Shown here: positions 1 to 8,045 of the stretch, piece by piece | How positions within the stretch are numbered: position 1 is the stretch's first letter | Layout of the letters: the number at the start of each line of letters is the position of its first letter | Source of the DNA: Penaeus vannamei | Lineage: Eukaryota > Arthropoda > Malacostraca > Decapoda > Penaeidae | Reading direction: 5' to 3' | Length of the DNA: 15,000 bases | Assembly (NCBI RefSeq): GCF_042767895.1 | Contig: NC_091564.1 | Coordinates: 36,642,168-36,657,167, forward strand | Position numbers and translations under genes: made by a program | Notes under the pieces: generated by a model | Databases searched by the model: none | The model's input: only the letters and a program-made list of their open reading frames with translations | What the model was told of the DNA's origin: nothing

Positions 1-250
1 GGGTGAGGATGAGAGTGAGAGATGTATGTATGCATATATATATATAGTAGATATGTATATAATTCCACTTAGATACATTATGAATTGACTAATGATTTTC
101 AGTAATCGGGAATGAACTATCATTAACAACCAAATGCATTTACTCGCAACTGAACCTCCTAAATGATCTCGTGGGAAAATCATGTTAATATCACAGATTT
201 TACCGACTGTAATCTGATCCGATTTTCAGTACAAATGGAGGCAACACATG
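1..250. other. Mixed-complexity AT-rich sequence, no gene seen
   Basis: Ordinary AT-rich DNA with a short (TA) run near 36-46. An 11-base word, gattttcagta, occurs at 94-104 and again at 221-231. At 211-224 there is an interrupted palindrome of the form AATCnGATCnGATT. The only forward frame open from 163 runs straight into the pyrimidine repeat and becomes poly-Ser/Leu/Pro, so I do not call it a gene. The two ttttcag words look like splice acceptors, but no coding sequence follows either one. Confidence 0.6.
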
Positions 251-267
251 CGCTACTGTACATTCCT

Positions 268-620
268 TCTTCTTGTTCTTCTTTTTCTGTTTTCTATTTT
301 TTCTTTTTTATTTCTTACTCCCATTCTTGTTCTTGTTTGTTTGTTTTTTCTTCGTCGTCTTCTTTTTCTTTTTCTCCTCCTCCTTCTTCTTCTCCTCCTC
401 CTCCTACTAATCCTAATCCTTCTCCTCCTCTTCTTCTTCTTCTTCTTCTTCTTCTTCTTCTTCTTCTTCTTCTTCTTCTTCTTCTTCTTCTTCTTCTTCC
501 TCCTCCTCCTCCTCCTCCCCCTCCCTCTCCCCCCTCCCCCTCCCTTTCCCCCTCCCCTTCCCTTTTCCCACTCTCCCTCCCTCCCCCTCCCTTCCCCCCT
601 CCTTCTCTCTCTCTCTCTTT
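268..620. repeat. Pyrimidine-rich tract with (CTT)n core
   Basis: The + strand is almost entirely C and T. It changes by stages: T-rich (268-400), perfect (CTT)n about 430-499, (TCC)n about 499-517, then irregular CCCTCCC runs and a short (CT)n to 618. The polypurine/polypyrimidine asymmetry could adopt triplex (H-DNA) structure; this is inference. The forward frames read as poly-Leu or poly-Phe and the reverse frame as poly-Arg/Gly/Glu, the pattern expected from repeats rather than genes. Confidence 0.93.
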
Positions 621-633
621 ATTTATGATTTTT

Positions 634-690
634 GAAGAGCGTTTGAATCCGCCTTTTAACGGAAGCCTTCTGTCTTCATTCAAACGCTTC
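634..690. other. Inverted repeat, 11-bp perfect stem
   Basis: agcgtttgaat at 638-648 is the exact reverse complement of attcaaacgct at 678-688, with a 29-base spacer. Inside the spacer are a 3-bp ccg/cgg pair (649-651, 660-662) and a gaag-c-cttc palindrome. It sits in a mixed-sequence island (620-758) between a pyrimidine tract and the GT minisatellite. It could be a hairpin, a small palindromic transposon remnant or chance. No function is assigned. Confidence 0.55.
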
Positions 691-758
691 CTGTGGAATT
701 GTGATGCACGCGGAAAACATGTCTGAGACGTGTTGAAGTCCGTCGGGGCTGTGTTTAG

Positions 759-846
759 TATGCGGTCGGCGTTGTCTCTCGCGGCGTGTGTGTGTGTTTG
801 GGTGTTTTTTCTTTCTGCGGGTGTGTGTGCGTGGGAAGGGTGGTTG

Positions 847-887
<41 letters not shown>

Positions 888-972
888 CGGTCGGCGTTGT
901 CTCTCGCGGCGTGTGCGTGTGTGTTTGGGTGTTTTTCTTTCTGCGGGTGTGTGTGCGTGGGAAGGGTGGTTG

Positions 973-1070
<98 letters not shown>

Positions 1071-1270
1071 GGGTGTTTTCTTTCTGCGGGTGTGTGTGCG
1101 TGGGAAGGGTGTGTGGAGTGTGTGTGTGAAGGGTGTGTGTGTGTGTGTGTGTGTGTTTGGGTGTTTTTCTTTCTGCGGGTGTGTGTGTGTGTTTGGGTGT
1201 GTGTGTTTGGGTGTTTTTCTTTCTGCAGGTGTGTGTGCGTGGGAAGGATGGTTGGAGTGTGTGTGTGTGT

Positions 1271-1323
<53 letters not shown>

Positions 1324-1390
1324 GGTGTTTTTCTTTCTGTGGGTGTGTGTGCGTGGGAAGGGTGGTTGGTGTGTGTGTGTGTGTGTGTGT
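759..1390. repeat. Compound GT microsatellite / ~50-bp minisatellite
   Basis: Stretches of (GT)n alternate with six copies of a core that begins tttgggtg, continues with tttctttctgcggg, (gt)n, gcgtgggaaggg and ends tggttgg. Cores start near 797, 924, 1068, 1157, 1207 and 1320. The first two also share a 5' extension (tatgcggtcggcg...ctcgcggc) starting at 759 and 884, giving a larger unit of about 125 bp. The fourth copy is truncated after the gcggg step. A smaller word, gaagggtgtg, is inserted into the GT runs near 1001 and 1128. All frames give Cys-Val or Thr-His repeats, so there is no coding support. Confidence 0.93.
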
Positions 1391-1419
1391 TATTGTCAGT
1401 TTTGTCTGTATGTTTGCGT

Positions 1420-1595
1420 GAGAAGAAGAAAGAGAATGAGAAATAAAAAAAAATAAGAAAGACGAGAAAAAGGGGGAAAGAACTACAAGAAACGCAAAAA
1501 CATCCAAAAAAGAAAAAAAAGGGGAAAAAATGTAAAGAGAAAATACAAAGAGAACCCGGGAATAAAGGAAGGAAAGACGCGAGAATACCGATTGG
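1420..1595. other. A-rich purine stretch
   Basis: The + strand is dominated by A with interspersed GA words (gaaag, agaaa, ggaaa), with no clean tandem period. It separates the GT minisatellite from the mixed island after 1600. No open frame of interest or RNA gene is visible. Confidence 0.7.
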
Positions 1596-1619
1596 AGGAA
1601 GAGGATGCTGTGTGTAGCG

Positions 1620-1650
1620 GCCGGGGAGGGGTAGGGGGGGGGGAGGGGGG
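1620..1650 (+). other. G-run cluster, candidate G-quadruplex
   Basis: Four or more runs of at least four G lie within 31 bases (gggg, gggg, a run of nine and a run of six), separated by one or two bases. This meets the usual G4 pattern of four G3+ runs with short loops. Structure in the cell is not shown. Confidence 0.6.
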
Positions 1651-1683
1651 TAAGGGTTCTCGAGAATATCCCTTAATGACTCA
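1651..1683. promoter_or_regulatory. Nested palindrome with adjacent AP-1-type site (candidate)
   Basis: ttctcgagaa (1657-1666) is a perfect 10-bp palindrome. It is flanked by taaggg (1651-1656) and its reverse complement ccctta (1670-1675), giving an 11-bp stem broken by a 3-base bulge. TGACTCA, the AP-1/bZIP consensus, follows at 1677-1683. ttcnnnngaa also resembles a STAT-type half-site pair. Both motifs are short and common, and no gene start is visible nearby, so a regulatory role is only a possibility. Confidence 0.3.
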
Positions 1684-1756
1684 GTGATATCCTACACTTG
1701 CCGCAGACAGCTGGGGGCTTCGGTGCACGGTTGAGACTCTGTTTTAGCATGGAATT

Positions 1757-2010
<254 letters not shown>

Positions 2011-2113
2011 AGATTGGTCAATCTTTCATTCAGCCTCTATTTCATTCAACTCCATTATAATCCACACACCTATTCTTGTGCACATATTTATTTATTTACA
2101 ATTGGCGACCGTG
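2011..2113 (+). mobile_element. Possible LTR 3' end plus tRNA-Arg primer-binding site
   Basis: The sequence ends in ...tttatttaca at 2100, the CA expected at an LTR 3' end. Two bases later comes TGGCGACCGTG (2103-2113). As I recall arthropod tRNA-Arg(UCG), whose 3' end is CACGGTCG plus CCA, this is an exact 11-base reverse complement. That spacing is typical of Ty3/Gypsy-type retrotransposons. The match stops after 11 bases. No second LTR, gag or pol is visible: downstream is 90 bases of mixed sequence and then pyrimidine repeat, and upstream the (CT)n block hides any LTR start. If real, this is a fragment, interrupted or replaced by repeats. Confidence 0.35.
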
Positions 2114-2200
2114 TACCCGCTCTGGTCATTGCATCTCTCATTATCCGAGGCCAAGGAATGTTAGAGCACTTACTTGGCCATCGTATATTGGTTTCTGATT
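2114..2200. other. Mixed-complexity sequence downstream of the LTR-like end
   Basis: About 90 bases of normal complexity, containing atgttagagcacttacttgg near 2158. It would be the leader of a retrotransposon if the primer-binding site is genuine. No frame in it is long enough to identify. Confidence 0.4.
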
Positions 2201-2545
2201 TTAGTTATTTCCCCTTCCTCTTTCCTCTTTCCTCTTTCCCGTTTCCCCTTTTCTCTTTCCTCTATCCCCTTCCCACTTCTCTCGTCCCCCTTTCTCCTTC
2301 CATCTTTCCTTTTTCCACCTTCCCCTTCCCCATTCCCTCTTCCCGCTTCTTCTTTCCCCCTTCCCTCTGCCCCCTTCTCCTTTCCACTTCCTCCCTTCTT
2401 CCTTCCCCCTTCTCCCCTTCCCCCTTCCCTCTTCCCTCTTCCCTCTTCTCCTTTCCCATTTCCCTCTATCCCCTTTGCCCTTCCCCCTTCCCCTTCCCCT
2501 TCTCCCTTCGCCCTTCTCCCTTCCCCCATTCCCCTTCTCCTAATG
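2201..2545. repeat. Degenerate pyrimidine repeat (CCCTTCC/CTCTTCC)
   Basis: Almost pure C/T on the + strand, built from words such as ccccttccc, ctctttcc and ccctcttcc with a loose 6-7 base rhythm and rare A or G. Reverse frames give Gly-Glu-Lys-Arg low-complexity protein and forward frames Pro-Ser-Phe, so it is not coding. Confidence 0.9.
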
Positions 2546-2700
2546 ATGGCACCAGTTGTTGGGGAAAGAGAGATGGGTAGTTATTCGTGAGGTCGTTTCG
2601 TTGTGAGTGTTGTTAAATGTTAGGTGGGTGGTCTTGGTATATATTTTCCCCCTAGTTTTGTTTGTTTGTGTGTTTAGTTGTTTGTTGGTTTAGCGGTGTC
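2546..2700. other. GT-rich mixed sequence, nothing recognised
   Basis: Mixed sequence shifting to T/G-rich words (gtttgtttgtgtg, tgtttgttgg). No gene or clear motif. Confidence 0.6.
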
Positions 2701-2735
2701 TCTGGGGTCTCTTTCTCTTTTTTTTTTTTACTCTG

Positions 2736-2919
2736 TCTCTGTCTTTGTTTGTCTCTCTGTGTCTGTCTGTCTCTCTCCCTCTCTCCCTCCCTTTCTTTCT
2801 GTCACATAGACATACATTAACAAACTGTCTATCTATGTCTCTATTTGTCTCTCTGTGTCTGTCTGTCTCCCTCCCTCTCTCTTCCCCTCTTTCTCTCTCA
2901 TACACATACATTACCAAAC
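2736..2919. repeat. ~95-bp tandem duplication
   Basis: Two copies share tttgtctctctgtgtctgtc (from 2748 and again from 2844) and catacatta-caaac (2811-2825 and 2905-2919), spaced 94-96 bases. Internally each copy is CT-rich. The copies have diverged by substitutions and small indels in the C/T part, while the catacatta end differs at one base. The reverse frame through it gives an Arg/Glu/Asp/Thr repeat protein that also shows the duplication; I regard it as non-coding. Confidence 0.85.
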
Positions 2920-3050
2920 CCTAAAATAACCACGAGAAGATAACCGCTCGTCTTGATCATTAACAAACAAACAAATAAAGTAAGATGGAAAACATGCCTT
3001 CAGAGACTGAATCGCGCCCTTTAAAAAAAAAATCTTTCCTGGATTTAATG

Positions 3051-3081
<31 letters not shown>

Positions 3082-3300
3082 AGAGGGACCTGTCTCATTA
3101 ACGAACCTATGTCGTTGATAGGCCTAAGCTCCCCCCCCCCATCCCGCCCCCTAGACACTCCCAAAAAGAGAGGAAAAGAGGGGGGAAATATTTCATTTTT
3201 TTATTCTTACCATTCTTAAAAGAAGAAGAAGAAAAAAGAGAAAACATGATTAATTTTTTTTTTTTTTTTTTTTTTTACCTTTCTTATCTCTCCATTTCCT
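2920..3300. other. Mixed sequence with (A)27, poly-C and (T)23 runs
   Basis: Contains A27 at 3052-3078, a run of C near 3130-3140 and T23 at 3254-3276, with mixed sequence between. ctggattt (3039-3046) and aaatccag (3076-3083) form an 8-bp inverted repeat around the poly-A. No open frame or RNA gene. The poly-A could be a retrotransposition scar, but I see no element body or target-site duplication. Confidence 0.6.
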
Positions 3301-3345
3301 CCTTCCTTCCTTCCTTCCTTCCTCCCCCTCCCCACTCCCCTCCTT
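3300..3345. repeat. (CCTT)n short tandem repeat
   Basis: About five tandem CCTT units, continuing into CCTCCCC words. Confidence 0.85.
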
Positions 3346-3394
3346 TTCGCAATTTTGTTTGGGAATTCATTTATCAGGGAATGTCAACTGGTTG

Positions 3395-3990
3395 AATGGA
3401 GGGGAAGGGATGATGTAGAGGGAGTGAAAAGGGGAAGAGAGGGAGAGTGAGAGTGAGGAGGAGAGGGCAAGGGAGGGTGAAGAGGAGAGGGAGAGGGAGG
3501 GTGAGGAGGAGGAGAGGGAGAGGGAGGGAGAAGAGGAGAGGGAGAGGGAGAGGGAGGGTGAAGAGGAGAGGGAGAGGGAAGGAGGAGAGGAGGATGAGGT
3601 GGAGGGAGGGTGAGATGGAGAGGGAGGGTGAGGAGGAGAGGGAGAGGGAAGGTGAGGAGGAGAGGGAGAGGAAGGGTGAGGAGGAGGAGAGGAAGAGTAA
3701 GGGTGAGGAGGGAGAGGGAGGGTGAGGAGATGGAGAGGGAAGGTGAGAAGAGGAGAGGGAGGGTGAGGAGCGGAGAGGGAGAGTGTGGGTGAGGAGGAGA
3801 CTGAGGGGAGAGTGAAGGTGAGAAGGAGAAGGAGAATGAGAATGAGGGTAAGGGGAGGGAAAGGGAGAGTTGGAGTGAGAGTGAGGGTGAGGCTGAAAAT
3901 GAGGGTAAGGGGAGGAGGAGGGGAGAGAGAGTGAATGAATGAATAAGCAAGTGAATAAAAGAGTGAGAGAGAGAGCGTGAGATAGACATA
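3395..3990. repeat. Polypurine minisatellite, ~24-bp unit
   Basis: About 600 bases in which the + strand is nearly all G and A with sparse T, built on gggtgaggaggagagggaga. The word gggtga/ggtga recurs at about 3475, 3499, 3556, 3608, 3626, 3650 and 3674, with 24-base spacing most frequent and others near multiples of 6. The array becomes more A-rich past 3800. The six- and 24-base period keeps frames open on both strands, so Arg-rich and Ser/Pro/Leu-rich frames of over 200 codons exist here without being genes. Confidence 0.9.
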
Positions 3991-4185
3991 AAGAGAGACA
4001 GAGAAATAGAAGTACGGACGAACGAGAGAAGCATCGAAAGAACCAAAATAAAGAACGAAACAGAAGGAAAATAACACGAAAAGAAAGAGATAAGAGAGAG
4101 ACGAAGATTACCTACGGGCACAAAGGACAGTCACGTTATATATTAGTCGTCTGGATAAGGGGAGATGTGTGAGGGGAGTGTGTGC
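3991..4185. other. A-rich mixed sequence, no gene seen
   Basis: Purine-biased but non-repetitive sequence with words such as gtacggacgaacgagag and attacctacgggcac. No coding frame beyond shadows of the adjoining minisatellite. Confidence 0.6.
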
Positions 4186-4391
4186 GAGTGGCGAGCGGAG
4201 GGAGGGAGGGAGAGGGAGGGAGGGAGGGAAGGAGGGAGGGAGGGAGGGAGGGGAGGAGGAGGAGGGAGGGAGGGAGGGAGGAGAGGAGAGGGAAGGGGAG
4301 GGAGAGGAGAGGAGAGGAGAGGAGAGGAGAGGGAGAGAGAGAGGGAGAGAGGAGAGGAGAGGAGGGAGGGAGGGAGGGAGAGAGGGAGGAG

Positions 4392-4462
<71 letters not shown>

Positions 4463-4500
4463 AGGGAGGGAGGGGAGGGGGGGGGGAGATGGGGAAGGAT
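4186..4500. repeat. (GGGA)n / (GGAGA)n / (GA)n purine block
   Basis: Successive GGGA, GGAGG and GGAGA arrays lead to a perfect (GA)n at 4394-4456, then (GGGA)n and a long G run near 4476-4490 that may form a G-quadruplex. All three forward frames stay open as Arg/Glu/Gly repeats, which marks the block as non-coding. Confidence 0.95.
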
Positions 4501-4640
4501 GAGGGGTGAAGTAATATAGCTTGGGTCGTGTCACCCTCAGATAAGGGACATTGCTCTGGATGGCCGCGACCTTGTCTGAATCCCCTCTTGTGATACGCCG
4601 GGACCCCTCACTTACTCTTGGGAGGGGTTGCCTCTCTCTC
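4501..4640. other. Mixed-sequence island between purine and pyrimidine blocks
   Basis: About 140 bases of balanced composition marking an abrupt change from a purine to a pyrimidine + strand. No motif or frame that I recognise. Confidence 0.55.
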
Positions 4641-5050
<410 letters not shown>

Positions 5051-5264
5051 CTGATTCTCTTTGATGTCAATAACTTCTTCAAATCACATCGAATCCTTTG
5101 AAATCCTTCTCTTTTGTTCTCTTTTCGCTCTACATTTCTCCCTCATCACCTTTGTATTTGCCTTTTCTTCATCTCTCGAGTTCCCCTCTTCCATTCTCTT
5201 CGCTTTTTTCTCTCTTGTTCTGTCTTTCTTCCACTTCGTCTGTTCCTCTTAGTTCGTCTATTCG
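5051..5264. other. T/C-rich mixed sequence
   Basis: A short mixed stretch (5051-5110) grading into T/C-rich words. A 63-codon Phe/Leu/Ser-rich frame begins at 5061; it has no identifiable domain and I treat it as composition-driven. Confidence 0.5.
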
Positions 5265-5705
5265 TTTCACTTCGTCATTTCTTTCCCCTCGACTTGTTTT
5301 TCCCTTCACTTCACCTTTTCCCCTTACCTCGTCTCCCCCTTCCCCTCAATTCATCTTTTCCCCTCACCTCGTCTTTCCTCCCTCACCTCGTCTTTTTCCT
5401 CTTACCTCGTCTTCCCCCTTTCACTTCGCCGTTTCCCCTCACCTCATCCTTTTCCCCCTCACCTCTTTTCCCCCTTCTTCGTCTTTTCCGCCCTCCTCTT
5501 CCCCCTTACCTCGTCTCCCCGCCCTCGATTCGCCTTTTCCCCTAACCTCGTCTTTTTTTCCCCTCACTTCACACTTTCCCTTCACCTCGTCTTTTCCCTC
5601 TCGCCTCGTCTTTTCTCCCCTCGCCTCATCTTTTCCCCCTTACCTCGTCTCCCCCCCCTCACTTCCCCATCTCCCCTCACCTCGTCTTTTCCTCCCTCAC
5701 TCTTC
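5265..5705. repeat. Pyrimidine minisatellite, ~19-bp unit
   Basis: At least 20 diverged copies of cctcacctcgtcttttccc. The acctcgtc-type word falls at about 5326, 5366, 5385, 5404, 5422, 5440, 5459, 5479, 5508, 5527 and 5545 and continues to about 5690, mostly at 18-20 base spacing. Each unit keeps a central CG dinucleotide, unlike the other pyrimidine arrays. Forward frames of up to 200 codons read as Ser/Pro/Phe/Leu repeats and are not supported as genes. Confidence 0.92.
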
Positions 5706-6062
5706 CCTTTAGTAATTCTCCCCTCCCCCCCCCTCCTTCTCCCCTCGACATCTCGACGAATATTCCCGAGTGGGATTTATGTCGACTGGCGGGGTGGTGG
5801 TGGGGGACGGGGCAGGAGGGGGGGGTGAAGGTACTCCCGAGAGACTGTGGGTCCGGGGGGAGGTGACGGGGGTTAGGGGGGGGGGGAAGGTGAAGGAGAT
5901 GAAGATGGAAATGGAGAGGAAAGAGAAAGAGAGGGAGGGGGGAGAGATAGACAAAGGAGAGGAGGAGAAGGAAAGGGGAAATAAGATAGAGAATGAGAGT
6001 TGGTGAGAGAGAGAGAGAGAAAGAGAGGAGGAGAAAACGGAAGTCAGTGAAAGGAAGGAAAA
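5706..6062. other. G-rich then GA-rich block
   Basis: After a C run, a tcccgagtggga inverted repeat (5763-5774) begins a G-rich stretch (about 5790-5890) with several runs of five or more G, a G-quadruplex candidate on the + strand. It then turns into GA/GGGA sequence with a short (GA)n near 6006-6020. Frames on both strands are Gly/Glu/Lys or Ser/Pro/Leu low complexity. Confidence 0.75.
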
Positions 6063-6192
6063 ATAACATCGTTTGAAATTAATCGATCTTTCTGTGTATA
6101 TATTTCTACGTCATTTCTTGATTCATCTTCGTATATCAAAACCTCCATTTTCAAATTTCGTAAACATCATCCTGCTTTTCTTTAATCAGCAT
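6063..6192. other. AT-rich mixed sequence, nothing recognised
   Basis: Non-repetitive AT-rich DNA with an open forward frame from 6073 that continues into the repeat below. Its first half is not low complexity (Ile/Phe/Asn-rich) but matches no family I know. Confidence 0.5.
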
Positions 6193-6309
6193 ATTTCATA
6201 TTTATCCTCATCTACTCTGTCTCCACGTCTTTGCCACCCCCCCCCCCACCACCTTCTATCTCTATTTCATATTTATCCTTATCTACTCTTTCTCCACGTC
6301 TTTGCCACC
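6193..6309. repeat. 71-bp tandem duplication
   Basis: A 46-base segment beginning atttcatatttatcct and ending cacgtctttgccacc occurs at 6193-6238 and 6264-6309, with only two or three differences, at 71-base spacing. The spacer is a poly-C run followed by accaccttctatct. Confidence 0.9.
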
Positions 6310-6329
6310 TCCCCTACACCCCCATCCCT

Positions 6330-6402
6330 TCAGCTATCCACCCTTAATCCCCTCCCTTAACCCCACCCCTATCCCCTAGCCCCACCCTTAACCCCACCCA
6401 CC
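6330..6402 (-). repeat. CCCTTAACCCC-type C-rich repeat; candidate G4 on the minus strand
   Basis: Diverged repeats of cccttaacccca / cccctatcccc / ccctagcccc with at least eight C3-C4 runs. The minus strand therefore meets the G-quadruplex pattern and the plus strand could form an i-motif. It is not the arthropod telomere repeat (TTAGG), since units vary in length and sequence. Confidence 0.65.
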
Positions 6403-6426
6403 CTGCGTTGCTCCTCCTCCAGTCAA

Positions 6427-6485
6427 TGACGTCATCGGGAAGGTGTTTATATAAATAAGTGATTCTCGGCAGCGCGTCCTACTAA
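6427..6485 (+). promoter_or_regulatory. Candidate core promoter: CRE plus TATA box
   Basis: TGACGTCA at 6427-6434 is a perfect palindromic cAMP-response element (CREB/ATF bZIP site). Fourteen bases after it, TATATAAATA (6448-6457) is a strong TATA box. A start site would fall near 6478, where cctacta only partly resembles an initiator. The first ATG downstream is at 6493, opening a 51-codon frame to a TGA at 6646-6648 that has no recognisable domain and turns Phe/Ser-rich. The pairing and spacing fit a real promoter, but no gene confirms it; a promoter of a decayed or distant transcript, or chance, remain possible. Confidence 0.35.
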
Positions 6486-6594
6486 TTGTTGCATGCGTCG
6501 ACAAGGTGGCAGCACTGTTGCTCCGGGATGCTGGAGGAAACGTTATGAATTGTTCTCTATTTCTGTTCATTTCTTCATTTCTTTGTTGTGGGTG

Positions 6595-6670
6595 TGTACA
6601 TGTTCTGTGCGTCACTGTTCTTTTTTTTCTATTTTTTTCTGTACATGATTTGTGCGTTATGGTGTTATGT
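6595..6670. repeat. 45-bp imperfect tandem duplication
   Basis: tgtacatgttctgtgcgt (6595-6612) and tgtacatgatttgtgcgt (6640-6657) differ at two bases and lie 45 bases apart, separated by a T-rich spacer. Confidence 0.6.
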
Positions 6671-6721
6671 TTTAGCTTGTTTTGTCGTTAATATGTCTGT
6701 TGGTTGTTTATATGGTATTTG

Positions 6722-6723
<2 letters not shown>

Positions 6724-6757
<34 letters not shown>
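6724..6757. repeat. (T)34 mononucleotide run
   Basis: Thirty-four consecutive T, followed immediately by ggcgcgctagacagg. Read on the minus strand it is a 34-base poly-A tail after a GC-rich segment, as retroposed sequences have. Confidence 0.9.
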
Positions 6758-7193
<436 letters not shown>

Positions 7194-7199
7194 TGTGTA

Positions 7200-7640
7200 C
7201 GTGTGTGTCTGTATTTGTGCGTGTACTTGTATGTGTATCCGTAGAGTGTATCTATGTCTACTTACATGTGTGTATGTGCAACCTTTCTACATTTTTTTCT
7301 TCTGCTTTGCATTGCTTTTGCTTTTGTTTGGATGTTCACCTATTTCCGCGAGAGGGCGCGTGTCTGCGCACACACACGCCCGTGCGACCTTGCCATATTT
7401 ATGTACTTGTTTGCTTGTTTTTGTTTATGTGTTTACACGAGGGCGGGCGCGACAGTCAGCGGCGTCTATTGGTGGTCGGAGACGCTCCCTCACAACGTAG
7501 GTTACTTATTTACGTGTAAGAAAAAAATAAAACGAGGGGAAAGTCAATAAAAAGATATATATGTCCCCTCATAGAGAGCCATAGAAGGTAACAGAAGCCA
7601 ATATCAAGAAAGGGAAAAAAAATATGTGTATTACAAATGT
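7200..7640. other. Mixed-complexity stretch with GC-rich hairpins
   Basis: Ordinary-complexity DNA. gggcgcgtgt (7354-7363) pairs nine of ten with acacacgccc (7372-7381). gcgtct (7462-7467) pairs with agacgc (7480-7485). gagggga (7534-7540) pairs with tcccctc (7564-7570). A 98-codon ATG frame at 7254-7550 has one hydrophobic stretch (about residues 10-30) and a basic C-terminus but resembles no family I know, so I leave it uncalled. A CTCF-like core is described in the findings. Confidence 0.5.
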
Positions 7641-8045
7641 GGTTCCATATTGTAAGGGGAAAAGAGGGTTGCGGTCAGGACCCTTCTAAGAGGACTAGAC
7701 ACCGAGGGGAGAATGGGGGGGTTGGGGAGAGGGGAGAGAGAGGGGGAGGAAGTGGGGGGGTAGAAAGAGGCATGGACGAAGGGGGGGGGAAGGGTGGAGA
7801 GAAGAGAAGAGGAGGGGCAGAGAGCTTGGAATGGAGGAGACAAAGCGAGGGGAGAAGAAGAGAGAAAGGAGGACGAAAAAGGAAATGAGGAACGAAAAGA
7901 AAGAATAGTAAGGAGGTGTAGAAAAGCAGCGAAAACAGAGGAAGGTCAGAGAGAAGTGAGAAGGAGGAGGAGCAGAGAGGGGAGGATAGAGGAAAGAGAG
8001 GGGAGGGTGGGGGGTGGGGGTGAAGTTGAGGTCCCCGCGGTCAGG
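7641..8045. repeat. Degenerate purine-rich repeat (GGGGA/GAGGA)
   Basis: The + strand is nearly all G and A, with G runs of five to nine (7708-7790) that could form G-quadruplexes. It changes to AGGA/GAAA words toward 8000 without a clear period. Confidence 0.85.

Noticed and set aside
755..1507. Minus-strand Thr-His repeat frame of 250 codons
   Set aside because: Direct translation of (CA)n and the embedded minisatellite; not a histidine-rich protein gene.
3367..4121. Minus-strand Ser/Pro/Leu frames of 236 and 245 codons
   Set aside because: Two overlapping frames of equal quality in a purine minisatellite whose period is a multiple of three; a composition artefact.
6330..6402. Telomere-like CCCTTAACCC repeats
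   Set aside because: Units vary in length and sequence and do not match the arthropod TTAGG repeat.
6388..6615. Minus-strand 75-codon frame
   Set aside because: It starts with GTG, overlaps the better-supported CRE/TATA arrangement on the other strand and has no recognisable domain.
7254..7550. Forward 98-codon ATG frame with one hydrophobic segment
   Set aside because: Poor start context, no recognisable domain, and the early part derives from GT-rich sequence. It is worth a search but is not supported as a gene.
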